DNA of 21,813 bases. Origin: Saccoglossus kowalevskii. Taxonomy: Eukaryota > Hemichordata > Enteropneusta > Harrimaniidae. A program made the translations under genes and the position numbers. Where the stretch lies: NCBI RefSeq assembly GCF_000003605.2, contig NW_003133344.1:577972-599784 (forward strand), in the 5' to 3' direction. Under the pieces are notes generated by a model, which saw nothing but the letters and a program-made list of their open reading frames with translations, did no database searches and had not been told where the DNA came from. Below are positions 11,222 to 21,222 of the stretch, one piece after another (the first letter of the stretch is position 1; each line of letters starts with the position of its first letter).

Positions 11222-11858
11222 ATATATTTTAATTTCCATATTGTATCATTAATGCTAGCTGTGATGACATTAACCCTCTCCGCCCACCACAGTTGAGTTG
11301 TATGCTCTGACCTCATTTTCAAGTCTACTTTAGCGACGTTTTTGTAAACATGTAAAGCGGGAATAACGACACAACGAAACAATATCATAATTATTTAGAG
11401 AATTGATATGTCCAAGAATAATACACACACCAAGTGTGACTCTTCAAACACACGTACACACAGCTGGCAAATACACCAAATTACGGTTCTATAGTAGGGG
11501 GACAGGCGAGAACATTATTGGAAATTCTCAAGACATTGTACAATAACAAATGTATAATTTTAATTCATATAGAACATGTGTACATACAATGTTTTCGACA
11601 TTCTAGTCACTAAATGGTAAACACAATTGAAATGATATGATCTGCATGGATTTAAATACATTTTAGTTAGAATATATATATAATCAATACTAGGAGGTAT
11701 TGTGTTCATAGAAAACCTCAGTTGGTACATGTAGCATAGTTTTTGAAGTAATAGTATACACCAAATACAAAAATATCAGTTGTTTGCATCGGGCACTACG
11801 AGATACTAGTACGTGAATCGGATTTCTGTTCAATAAAAAATCCAACATGAACGAAAAC
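11222..11858. other. Spacer between the two inverted repeat arms
   Basis: About 640 bp of AT-rich DNA separates the arms. It holds an 8-bp inverted repeat (ACATTGTA 11533-11540 with TACAATGT 11585-11592), within chance. No coding frame is recognisable, so there is no sign of a transposase. The right arm is preceded by a 7-bp hairpin (ATCCAAC / GTTGGAT, 11840-11867). Confidence 0.5.
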
Positions 11859-12024
11859 TTGTTGGATATGCCATACTGTACACAAGATCATAATATGATT
11901 TACCATAAACTAAAAATGTTGCGTCTGCAGGACAAGCAACAGTATTCGATTGACGGCAAACCACTAATATACATGGATGGTGATTGTTATTGTAAGTATC
12001 AAAACAGCCATCGCACAAGAACAG
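11859..12024 (+). repeat. Right arm of a diverged inverted repeat pair (unrecognised family)
   Basis: Partner of 11051-11221, in the opposite orientation. It sits inside an ATG frame (11847-12041, 64 codons) with a reasonable start context (AACATGA). The frame ends with TAA soon after the alignment ends. The stretch TGTTGCGTCTGCAGGACAAG can pair with the GCAACA that follows, and the other copy has a comparable AATGCTG/CAGCATT pairing, so a structured RNA or foldback element is possible. The family is unknown to me. See the left arm for why a protein-coding reading is not supported. Confidence 0.6.
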
Positions 12025-12041
12025 TTTTCGGGTCACGATAA

Positions 12042-12624
12042 ATCATATCGCAATTCATGCATTAATATACAGTATCATCACAAAGCGGAGTGGAGTGTGG
12101 CTACCAAAGACTATCCTTGTGTAGTGGGTTCTTTTCACCAATGCTACTTCCTAGCATTAATTGTGACTTGTATATATTTGTATACAACCAACAAGCAATA
12201 ACTGGTGATCCTGGTGTAGTCAGTGTGAACATACAACATACGCAATCATATACTAGTAGTTAACGGTTTATTCAATATATAGGGAACAGATTAAAGGTCA
12301 ATATTAATTAAGGCACACCGCGCAAGGCTCAAATCCCAGCAGGAATACCAGTCAGACTAGAACCCTGTGCGTGTTTACCAATTCTCAACGACAGTAACAT
12401 AAGCTTATATCCAAGTGTAAATAATGTACGAGTGAATCGTTTAAACTGACGCTGCCCCCAACATTAAATATTGTAAAATTTCCAGCGTCTGACCAGGCTA
12501 GTTGGGCAAAACACGTCGATAGAATGACGGCTAAGCAGTACAAAATTACAGCAGTAGTATACTAAATTAATGAATTAAATAAATGAGGTGCACTCCAAAA
12601 TATGCACAATAATAAGGTCAAAAT
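12042..12624. other. AT-rich stretch with one B-box-like fragment
   Basis: No gene seen. GGCTCAAATCC (12326-12336) matches the tRNA B-box at 10 of 11 positions and is followed by CAGCAGG, as in some tRNA-derived SINEs. No matching A-box lies at the right distance upstream, although TTAATTAAGGCAC just before it resembles the end of a D-arm. It may be a SINE fragment with an internal deletion. Confidence 0.3.
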
Positions 12625-12879
12625 ATGCATAAAATATCAAACGCTAACATAGTATTACTGACCAGTATTATAGGACGAATGTCAATATTTTGTAAGCAGA
12701 ACTTGCAATTAAACGTGAATAATCAGTTAACGTGTTCGACAAAGTCCTATACCTGTTTCAACCACGTCTTGACGTTTTGCGTGAAGACAACACGCTGGCT
12801 TCCTCGGAGATACGCAGACAGTAAATTCCGTCGATGTGTTGACCCAACCTTCACAGCCTCACAGCCAGCAATCGTCTAA
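12625..12879 (+). other. 84-codon ATG frame, unrecognised
   Basis: The frame starts with ATG in an A-rich context and ends at TAA. Its second half (after about residue 45) is GC-richer than the surroundings and reads TRWLPRRYADSKFRRCVD, which I cannot place. There are scattered cysteines, no signal peptide and no domain. It may be a fragment of an old gene or element, or chance. Confidence 0.12.
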
Positions 12880-13600
12880 GTCATTTCTACGTGAGATCAG
12901 CTGAGACTTGTAACCTCTTTGCATTAGTGGTGTGCTCGCTTCAGACAGTCATGTCCAACGTGGTTACGCCAGATGGAATAGCCCCGAGCATGTGTACTTA
13001 TATAGGTCTCCATGTCCAGGTGCACATACTCGGTATTCACATATTCCTGAAAAGACGATCTGTTCCTTTGGGTCATCCCATTCAAACATCATTTACAATA
13101 GACACTTATATATAAAATATATCTAGGCATCTTCGTACTGCATTTCCATGCACTTCGTGACAAGTATCAAAGGCATATATCTAAAATTACATTTTATCGT
13201 CTACTAGTAAATTACATTTTTATCATACGCTAGTTTCACGATAAGAAAGTGTCGTTAGCCATTAAACCACCAATACGAATACTAAATTTTGTTTCAAATC
13301 CATTACATCCTTTACACGCCTCGTATATGGTGTTATCAAATGTAACAAACATTTCATATATTACCCAAAACATTAAAATCAACAAGTGGTGCATACAGTC
13401 ATGCTTAATACCTAAAATCATGTTTCATAAAGGCTTGAACATCGTCATATGAAGTTTGAAAGACCAATGAACATAGTCCCTGAATATCACAAATGGGTGA
13501 TTTTGATACATTTTAACTTATGGTCAATAATGTGTGTGTATGTGTGAAAAATATACGTGATCGGTCCAGGTGTGTCTAAGATGCAGGTGTTGAAGTCGTG
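12880..13600. other. No gene seen
   Basis: Moderately GC-richer up to about 13,050, then AT-rich. A run of TG dinucleotides occurs near 13,530-13,546. The overlapping short frames here are open on both strands and not convincing. Confidence 0.5.
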
Positions 13601-13601
13601 G

Positions 13602-13641
13602 GCACACACTCACGGACGAATGCACACACTCACAGACGGAC
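13602..13641. repeat. Two-copy 20-bp tandem repeat
   Basis: GCACACACTCACGGACGAAT (13602-13621) is followed at once by a copy with three differences (13622-13641). It is a minimal minisatellite. Confidence 0.8.
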
Positions 13642-14450
13642 ACACGTAGGTGAACCGACTACCCTATTTATGAATAGTGTATCTCCTATAACAGATGGAG
13701 TACGAGAAGAGATCCTGTCGAGAACGGGCAATAAACGTATCGATCAGTCGATTGATTGATCTACAAGGCGTGTGACGTCAGACATTGAAATATCAAAGCT
13801 ACGTATCAGGTCGACCTTTCGCATTTTACAATAAATAACACAAATCTAACGTATGCAAATCATACTGACAAAGACAACACATTGAAGAGTAAAACGATGC
13901 ATGAATGTACTAAATGAATATGTTGTCAAGAAAAGCTTTAAGAAAAGTAAAACGTTTCACATCGGTGGAAGCGCTTAAGCTTCGTTGCATCGAATCGGAA
14001 ACATCTAATGAATATTTCCCAAAGCTGATTTGATAAGGTTGCTTAAACATCTTTTACGATGGAACGCGGTCCTTTGAGATTAAAAAAAAGATAGCGAAAT
14101 ACGTGTACTTTAATTAACCCCAACGATACATTGAGTTGTTGGTATATCGATATAGATGAATGATCTCGCCGATTATCATGCAGACATAAGAACACCGGTC
14201 ACGTTTCTGTGATCACACATTGATCACAATTCAGTTCATATTACATACACAATATTTGCAGTAAATAACCAAAAAGTTGCCCAAACAACTCTCTTTGTTG
14301 TTGTATATTCATGTTGATGTCGGATGACCCAGCGGATAGTACACTACACGTTATAAGAGATAATCCCAACTAAGAAGATATAATTCATTTCACACTGCCA
14401 GGTCATTAGTGATACTGCGGATAATTGTTCCGCAACTACAGGTAGTGAGT

Positions 14451-14470
14451 TTAAATAGATTTAAATAGAT
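14451..14470. repeat. Two-copy 10-bp tandem repeat (TTAAATAGAT)
   Basis: Two exact adjacent copies. This is a simple local duplication. Confidence 0.85.
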
Positions 14471-14623
14471 TTTGTGATAGTGGCGATATCGGCGTTGGCC
14501 ATTTGCCATCTGTACAATTTTATATTGATATAACTGCTTGCTTGATATTAGTTGGGTTAAATAACAAATTAGAGAACAATAACCTGCTTTCAAAATATCA
14601 CGCTGTGTTGATGATACTAAAAC

Positions 14624-14640
14624 ATATATATATATATATA
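14624..14640. repeat. (AT)n microsatellite, 17 bp
   Basis: An uninterrupted alternating AT run, without other features around it. Confidence 0.9.
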
Positions 14641-16114
14641 CGAAACAACACAGTTAAGGATGGGGTTTTTCGCGAAGCAGCCACGTCATTAGGTGTGTGC
14701 TGAGTACACATGCAGTACCCACCAGGTGGAATTCATATTAACGATCGACAGAATAATAAAAAGAATTCACCAAATCTACCGTAGTCACAGATGGTGTCAC
14801 ACTGATTCGTATTCAGTGTTCACGGAAACCCCACAACGGATTATAATTTTTAGGTCACCACGATTGCATTCAAATCTTTATATACAATTGTCGGTACTTT
14901 GAAGTTAGCTTCATCTATATTATCAATATTAAGGAGGGTTTCACATTTCCAAACCTAATTGCGGATGGTGATGGGAGATGAGCTGCATCAATCCTGATTA
15001 TCGAGGAAATTACCTGTATTCAATAGTACGGTACACGGGTATAGTAATCAGTACATTTGACTATGTTTTAGCATTCGAGCTTGATTACCGACATTACCTG
15101 GGACTTGCAGGTTTAATATGACTTTTTAACAATTTTGAATCCAATTGATAATTAGTGGGAATATCATAACTTATGATAAACGTCTTCTAAATGGTATTAA
15201 GCCACTGCCAAGCGATTGAGTAGTCTGTGTTAGAAGCGGAATTACATTGTGTTCCTCGGAAACGATTACAAAATCATATATCTACTATAATTTCTTCAAA
15301 GCTTTATCAAAGCTAACGCAGTACCAGCTTATGAAATATGAAATGTGAAATATTTCTCGTTTGTCAAAAACATTAGAGTGAATTATTCAAATTAAATTAG
15401 ACAAGCAGGGTAAATAGTACAATGATATGATTTTCCTTGATGTTATGCTAGCGTTCTTAATAATTTGACCACACGCTCCTGTGTGTTAGTTCTCCGTTTT
15501 TAAACGTGTACGGTGATTGTGTACGTGTCGACTGGCATATAAAATAACTGCAATGTACTCTTAATTTAGTGACGTTAAATACAGCAGTGGAATAGGTTAA
15601 TAGTGTTCGGTAACTGTGTATCTTAACTTCAGGAAGATTACATTTAAAATGATGACAAATCTGCCACTCATGCTGGCGAAGCAGCCCTTTCTTAGGTATA
15701 GTATATGTGGATTTTGCGATAAATGATGCTAACTACATTATATATGTTTGACAGAGCGTTGCAAAAAATTGTATAATAGTCCGAGGACGAATGCGATTAT
15801 ATCAATCAAGCTTGTAATATCAAACTATCAATTCAAATAATGATGAAATGATGGACAATACGGAGACAGAAAATATGACATATGACGAAAATCAAAACAT
15901 CTGTGTACTAATATTCAATAGCCTTGGACGTGCAGAAAGATGTTGCCATGGCAATAATAAAGCGATAATAAGAAAAAGAACGACTAAAGCACATCGTTAA
16001 TAACCGAATCAAAAAATTGCATTACCCGGGGTGCGTTAATCTCATGTTTCAGGCAAATCGTACTGTACATACAAAGCATTGCTTGCGTAGTCTTATTCGT
16101 ATCAGCAATTTTTA

Positions 16115-16360
16115 ATGGCCAATCGGTGTCTTGTTCCGATTGAGATTTGTTTTCTCTTCATGGTCACGCTTACAGTTTGCCAGCACGTAGCACTCGCTAA
16201 AATGAATTACCATCACAGCGCATCTGGTAGTATTAATGTATTACGTCATCGCACAAATCAGATTGTTCTGTCATACGTTGAATCAATATATTGCTATGAT
16301 ATACATATAGTTGGTTTCGTGGGGCGCGTTAGTGGTTCAGGCTTAAACGTCATCTTTTAG
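16115..16360 (+). CDS. Candidate small secreted peptide or first exon, 81 codons
   Basis: The ATG at 16115 (context TTAATGG, with A at -2 and G at +4) opens 81 codons to TAG. Residues 1-28 resemble a signal peptide: Arg4 near the start, a hydrophobic core at residues 11-22 (ICFLFMVTLTVC) and an Ala-Leu-Ala end before Lys29, a standard signal peptidase pattern. Glu10 at the edge of the core is unusual. The rest (53 residues) has one cysteine, no dibasic cleavage sites and no family I recognise. A GTAGTA donor-like site at about 16227 could instead make this a first exon. No TATA box is visible. Signal-like short frames arise by chance at a modest rate in a window this size, so confidence is low. 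Confidence 0.2.
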   Translation: MANRCLVPIEICFLFMVTLTVCQHVALAKMNYHHSASGSINVLRHRTNQIVLSYVESIYCYDIHIVGFVGRVSGSGLNVIF

Positions 16361-18180
16361 ATGGAGGAATAACCTTTCGATGTACAGTTGTGTATGTCAA
16401 TCGAAGCAGACCTCGCAGCATAGAATATATACATCCATATCTTTTTTGTAATTCTATTTTGCCGCAGGAATATAGGCATTTAGCTAATTTGTTCCTGATG
16501 GCTGAAATGGAACAATACAAGCATAAGAGGTCTCCGTAGATCGATGCCACGGCTACCGTTTTGCTGTGATGTAGCATCAACTGCAGAGATTCCGCAAAAC
16601 GGGAAATAAAGTAGTGTAATCGATAAATGCAATCACCGATAGAGTCGAAAGTGGAAGATCAATAAAAAAAAGTCCCACACACTGCTGTAGGCATGTTTCT
16701 AGTTTGAAGGTTTCGGCACTACTGGCCATGTATTAACTGAGATATAAGATTATATATTGACACACACCCATAGTTTATCTTTGACGACTAAAGTCGTTGG
16801 CTTATATGGGATTTATTCGCTCTATGTTAATTGCCACGTAAAATATCAGATGTATGTCCCAAGCTCTGAGATTTTATATGTGCTGATGTCGCGATATTGG
16901 TCACAATGTTGTTCGAATGACGCCCGAAGAACGCAGAGAAACGCTGAATTGAGCCACATTTCTTGAAAGTAGTAAAGCAACATTATAGGTGCTATATTTC
17001 TTGTTGTTTGAGGTTTATAATGTGGTTACAATGTGGTGGGTCCGATTAAATGGAGAAATCGAACTCATTAAATGATGGGGTTGGATTTATATGTGTTGTT
17101 ATGAGGACACACAGTCAGGAAACAATAGTTATTGGATTATGTTCATGGACACTGACAATTGTTTTTAATTATTCTCATGTTCAATGTATGTCTAAATAAT
17201 AGGGCGAACTGTGTCTATTTTGTTCTTTCAACAAGTAGATGATATTTTATGGAAGGCAATAGACCACTCAAGTTATCAACTTTCCATGGACATTCATGCT
17301 GAATGTTTTTTTCTTCAGTTACGGAAAATCCGCCATGCATGTGTAACTTCAATAACAATATGACCCATTTAATGTCTCGCTCAGTTGTAACAGAATAATT
17401 GTTTATTCACCAAGAAAATCCATATACTAACACCAAGAAGACCACAGGGTCGATCTGGTGAACTGTTGGTTTTGCCGAATATTTTCCATTTGTATATATA
17501 ATATCAAATATATGCACCACTGCTCCATATTAGGTATGTTTGTATTAACATACGCTGGTTTTATTTTTTTACTGTAACCTGTTGAGGTATATCATAATCG
17601 GCTAATGGCATTTGACATTGAGGTAATCTTGAAGTGATGAATGGAAGACTGGGAAAATACAAAGCAAGAAGTGAATTATTCAATTATAAACAATGATATT
17701 TTGGACGATTTCTGATGTATTAAAAATCACCTCGATTTGTGTATAATTATCATTTGACTGCTTTATATTGTTCATATATTTAAGATACGAGCTACTTACT
17801 ACTTTCAGGGATCCTAGATTTTACTACAAAAAGCTAAAACATGATATTAATGTTGTTTAATTCATATTGATAATGTTGATGCAAATTCCCATGTCATTAT
17901 CCAAGTTCGCACTTATCTTCTTTACACAGTAAATATTGTTTTTTTACCTCCCAAAAAATCCCCAAAAGTGTGAAGTGAATGTCTTATTAAATTTGTAAGG
18001 ATTTCTCGTAATCCAATTTATTCGAAATGATCAAAGTCGACTAATCAATAAAATATATGTCACCTGGAAACCGTTCGTGCCGTTGCAGACATTTGCTTAG
18101 CGTGTATTGATTACAAAGCTACAGAAGAAACAAGTGACTTAAGCCTTTCAACACCATAGGAATATGTCTTAGACGAACAC
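16361..18180. other. AT-rich stretch, no gene seen
   Basis: A good splice-acceptor-like string (a T-rich tract, then TTCTTCAG) ends at 17318. It is followed by a 25-codon open frame to TAA, too short to judge. A POU octamer is at 17879-17886. No repeats of note. Confidence 0.55.
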
Positions 18181-18413
18181 TATTTGAGAGACAAAAACCC
18201 AAGAAACAAGTCTCATGGTTCTCACGCTCCCAGTGAAATCTCGACAACCATTTTCGTCTACCAATCGAGCGTAGGCGAGGTTATTATCTGTTCAAAATAT
18301 GCTAATTGTACACAGAGGGGTTTTGTATCTGCTACCAAATACCCGAGCGTACCATTTATATCCTCATTATAACATGCTCGCTAAACAAATCCTCTCCAAA
18401 ATCGATGTTTATT

Positions 18414-18560
18414 CTCGAGGCGGAACTACGTCACAGGACGTTCTACGTTGTTAAGACGAGCTCCACTGTACCGTGTATTTCTATGAGCTCTGCGAAAACT
18501 GGTGGAACGTCAGTCGAAGAGCCGGTGAAAACAGCTAAAAAGTCGAAGGAACGGCACTAA
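18414..18560 (+). CDS. Candidate terminal exon, unrecognised, Lys-rich C-terminus
   Basis: The frame is open from 18306 and becomes coding-like from about 18414. In the last 48 codons I count purine at position 1 in 32, G at positions 1/2/3 in 15/8/17, and 54% G+C at position 3 in an otherwise AT-rich window. The end reads GTSVEEPVKTAKKSKERH then TAA, a charged, disordered tail as at many protein C-termini. An ATG at 18483 could start a 25-residue peptide. Against it: no strong acceptor precedes it (TTCTCGAG and GTTGTTAAG are weak), a second frame in the same place also looks protein-like, and no canonical polyadenylation signal follows closely (only AATATA near 18668). Confidence 0.22.
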   Translation, partial: LEAELRHRTFYVVKTSSTVPCISMSSAKTGGTSVEEPVKTAKKSKERH

Positions 18561-18626
18561 ACTCAAATTTGAAGTAATCGTTGTTTTCACCGTAATGGTT
18601 GCCAGGCGGTGAAGATACCCGGATGT
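18427..18626. promoter_or_regulatory. CpG-richer patch with CRE-, RFX-half- and ETS-like sites
   Basis: The patch has TACGTCA (18427-18433, a 7-base CRE-like match), GTTGCC (18598-18603, half of an RFX site) and CCGGATGT (18619-18626, an ETS-type site). CpG is frequent across about 18,160-18,640. Together these could mark a promoter or enhancer, but each site is short and the same bases may be coding. Confidence 0.2.
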
Positions 18627-18699
18627 CCGCCCGAGAATATCACCTTGCTATGTGTGACAATTCTGAAAATATAATATCCGGTTTTTCACTGTGTTGCGT

Positions 18700-20400
18700 T
18701 ATTTATTGATTTTCACGTGGATTGATGGTTTTATTTGTGTAAGCTGGCATTCTAATACATTTTGAGGGGTTATAATTTATCCACCGTTCTAGATTTTGTA
18801 TTCAAATACAATGTTTTAGCTGTTATTCTTAGCATTTACGTCAATTTACGAAACAGAGGACAGGCTCGGCGAGAATCGTCGATGTCATCACTTGTTCGAT
18901 TCAATGAACGCGTACGATCCTTAATTTGTCTTGCAAAATCCGATATTATCAAATTGTTGCGATAATAAGTCGTATTAGTACTTATTATAGTTGATCATAT
19001 ACCCGAAATCACTATAAACAACGCCCACAGTCTTGAGATCTCGAGTCAGTTAGATATTGAAGCCAGTTTATCCAGTTCGGGCCGGATCACAGGTTTTTCT
19101 AGTGCCATATATAACCCTTTCTTTAGCAATCAGATGGCTAGTTTCAGACTAACCATGTTATATATATATGTTCATTTAATCCAGATGCAGTCTGCACGTT
19201 GAATATTATAGTAAAGTATAGAATACAGTAAAATTTCAAGCACTGCGTAGTTTCAAAAGAACGCTGCATCATTTTCGTTTAAGCAGTATTTCGTCATTCG
19301 TGACAAATCCACGTGTAATGAAATAGTGGAAACAACATTGTAAGAGAAACAGCATGTGCCCATCCAAGACCAAAATATGCATGGGGTGTAATTCATTATA
19401 CTATCTATGCTCTGAAAATTGATGAATATCAATCGTCGAGTCGAGAATATAATACAAACATGTACTAGTATATAACGTTTGGTTGTCATGGATGGCTTTC
19501 TTAGAAATTGTATTTAGTTTTCTATTGTATACCTTTTTCCCCCGGCGTCATTCAGATCAAATGTAATTAGACAATAACTGTGTGAAATTGCGGCTTTTAT
19601 TTGGTTGGAGATGCACGTGGCAGAACGGTTTGCATTCCCTTTTTGTATTCTGATTGAATCCGACAGGCCACATATAATGGAACGGCACGTGATATTTACT
19701 ATCAAGAAACTCTGCCCCCAATCGTTGGTGTCTGAAAGAGTACGGTTGAATTCTGTCTGCTTCTTGTAACATTGTAAAATAATCGAATTGTTTTCAGTGA
19801 AAAATAACAATATATCATCGCTTGACAATGTTCATTGGTTAATTATGTACAATCATAGAGCTATACTTTTATAGTAACATGATGTATCATATTTTTTTTT
19901 ATATGTTGCAGTATTATATTTTTCGACAATCTGCCAAAACTGTTATAAAATCACTATATTAAAAAGTTACATAAAAAGACAGTATTAATAAAATGTAGCT
20001 TTCTTTGTCACAGAATTTATTAATAATTCAAGATAACAAATAATGCACTCTCATTCCCGTTATGAACGTTTTTCACTATGTCACCAGACAACGATTTATT
20101 ATAAGACCTAATATCAAATGATCTATTACAGACAAAATGTTATCCACTCATTGGAGTACAACCAGCATTTCCCGGGAAATGTACATGTAATCCCACACTT
20201 TCTTGAGTCAACATTTTTATATTGGCTGTCAGTACAATTTATTACGAAGTGGATAAATACTATGTGTTTTTTTATTCATGTGTAGGTTTTTATTTTAACT
20301 TATATACGTAATCGATCATTTATTTACGGTCCGTTTACTTTATGGTCATTATTCAAATAGAGCGTTTCTACAGAAACCTGTCGGAGGTTGAGTACGAGTA
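18700..20400. other. AT-rich stretch, no gene seen
   Basis: A perfect 9-bp stem with a 9-nt loop lies at 18962-18988 (ATAATAAGT / ACTTATTAT), not rare by chance in such DNA. A 104-codon minus-strand frame (19514-19828) and two overlapping ones look like unselected open frames: no domain, no compositional periodicity noticed. The rest is AT-rich and plain. Confidence 0.55.
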
Positions 20401-20439
20401 ATGCCGGAATGTAAACATATTCATACTACTTCAGGTAGA

Positions 20440-20702
20440 TGGGTGAAATCGCTACGCACCGGAGGCCCCAGCTACCATTAAATACAGAAAGCCACCGGAC
20501 GAGCAAGTAGCGTCGTACCGGAAAAAAAATCGACTCAAGCCCATTAAAAGCGGGGAAGTCGTCAACTGCGCATGCGTCAGATGGCCATAGCGTGTCATCG
20601 TTTACAAACAAGCGTCTAGCTCTGAGCCTTTGCGTTTTAAGCGTCTGTTGTTATCGTCGATTGGGACTCAATTCCCACGCGTGCGCAGGTGATGTCCCTC
20701 CC
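20440..20702. promoter_or_regulatory. CpG-island-like promoter candidate with two NRF1-like sites
   Basis: About 24 CpG dinucleotides fall in some 260 bp with roughly balanced base composition, the densest patch in the window. TGCGCATGCGTC (20567-20578) and CACGCGTGCGCA (20676-20687) each match the 12-base NRF1 consensus at 11 positions. An ATGGCCAT palindrome (YY1-like) lies at 20581-20588, within 5 bp of the first site. Known: paired NRF1 sites are typical of TATA-less animal promoters. A donor-like CAG/GTGATG at 20686-20694 could end a non-coding first exon on the plus strand. On the minus strand a 48-codon ATG frame runs through the patch. Direction is therefore open. Confidence 0.4.
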
Positions 20703-21103
20703 GCTTTAAAAAAACATCTGGTGTTTGCAAATACTTATTTGTTGTAATTTATTATATGTTCTCGATGAACGATGTAATGGCTGATCCGGAACTGGCATGC
20801 AATCTACCTACGAGTGTCTTAAAAAACACTAACGGCTGTTGCATTTCAGGAACCTTGTAAATAATTATACTGTATATCAACATTAATAATTGGGTGTAAG
20901 TACAGCGGTCAATAAATATTGGCACACAATTATGCTGCGTTGACATAAAATGAATGGGACAATATTGGGTTTGAGAACAATCTGTTGGATGTATCAAAAC
21001 TAACAGAACTAACCGATGTGATTTTTTCATTTGTGAATGCTTTATGCTAGACACGTTCATTTTTTTAATGTAAATGGCATTTAAATTTGTTGTCAAAAAA
21101 GTT

Positions 21104-21222
21104 GATCATTTTCGCCTTGCTTAGTATACCACGAGGAAATGGTGCGCCCTCTTCAGCTGACTCTGCCGACAGAAAAAAATATTCGTCAAATGTTCGACAG
21201 CGCCATCTGCGAAGTATTGTAA
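21104..21222 (+). CDS. Candidate short exon after an acceptor-like site
   Basis: A pyrimidine-rich run ends in GCTTAG at 21124. The next codons read YHEEMVRPLQLTLPTEKN and then QMFDSAICEVL before TAA at 21220-21222. The ATG at 21139 has A at -1 and -2 and G at -3 and +4, a favourable start context. G+C at the third codon position is about 58% over 26 codons, well above background. The peptide is not one I recognise, and the frame is short. The same bases hold two CTCF-like cores and other open frames on both strands, so a regulatory reading is equally possible. Confidence 0.17.
21144..21209 (-). promoter_or_regulatory. Two CTCF-like core motifs, same orientation
   Basis: On the minus strand AAGAGGGCGC (21144-21153) and CAGATGGCGC (21200-21209) match the CTCF core pattern YAGRKGGCRS at 9 and 10 of 10 positions. 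Their starts are 56 bp apart and they share orientation. The upstream half of the motif is poorly kept in both (11 of 14 overall each). CTCF is conserved in most bilaterians. Confidence 0.25.

Larger units (their letters stand above)
13642..16114. other. AT-rich stretch, no gene seen
   Basis: It contains a POU octamer (13853-13860), two TGATCA palindromes within about 20 bp near 14,210-14,226, and the simple repeats listed separately. Short frames at 14,390-14,902 overlap each other on both strands and cross an AT repeat. I do not regard them as genes. Confidence 0.55.

Noticed and set aside
14390-14902. Cluster of three short frames on both strands
   Set aside because: They overlap one another, cross the AT microsatellite and show no coding signature.
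18962-18988. Perfect 9-bp hairpin
   Set aside because: Several such stems are expected by chance in 22 kb of AT-rich DNA, and nothing else marks it as functional.
19514-19828. 104-codon minus-strand frame
   Set aside because: No recognised domain, no start context of note, and overlapping open frames on the same strand. Consistent with chance.
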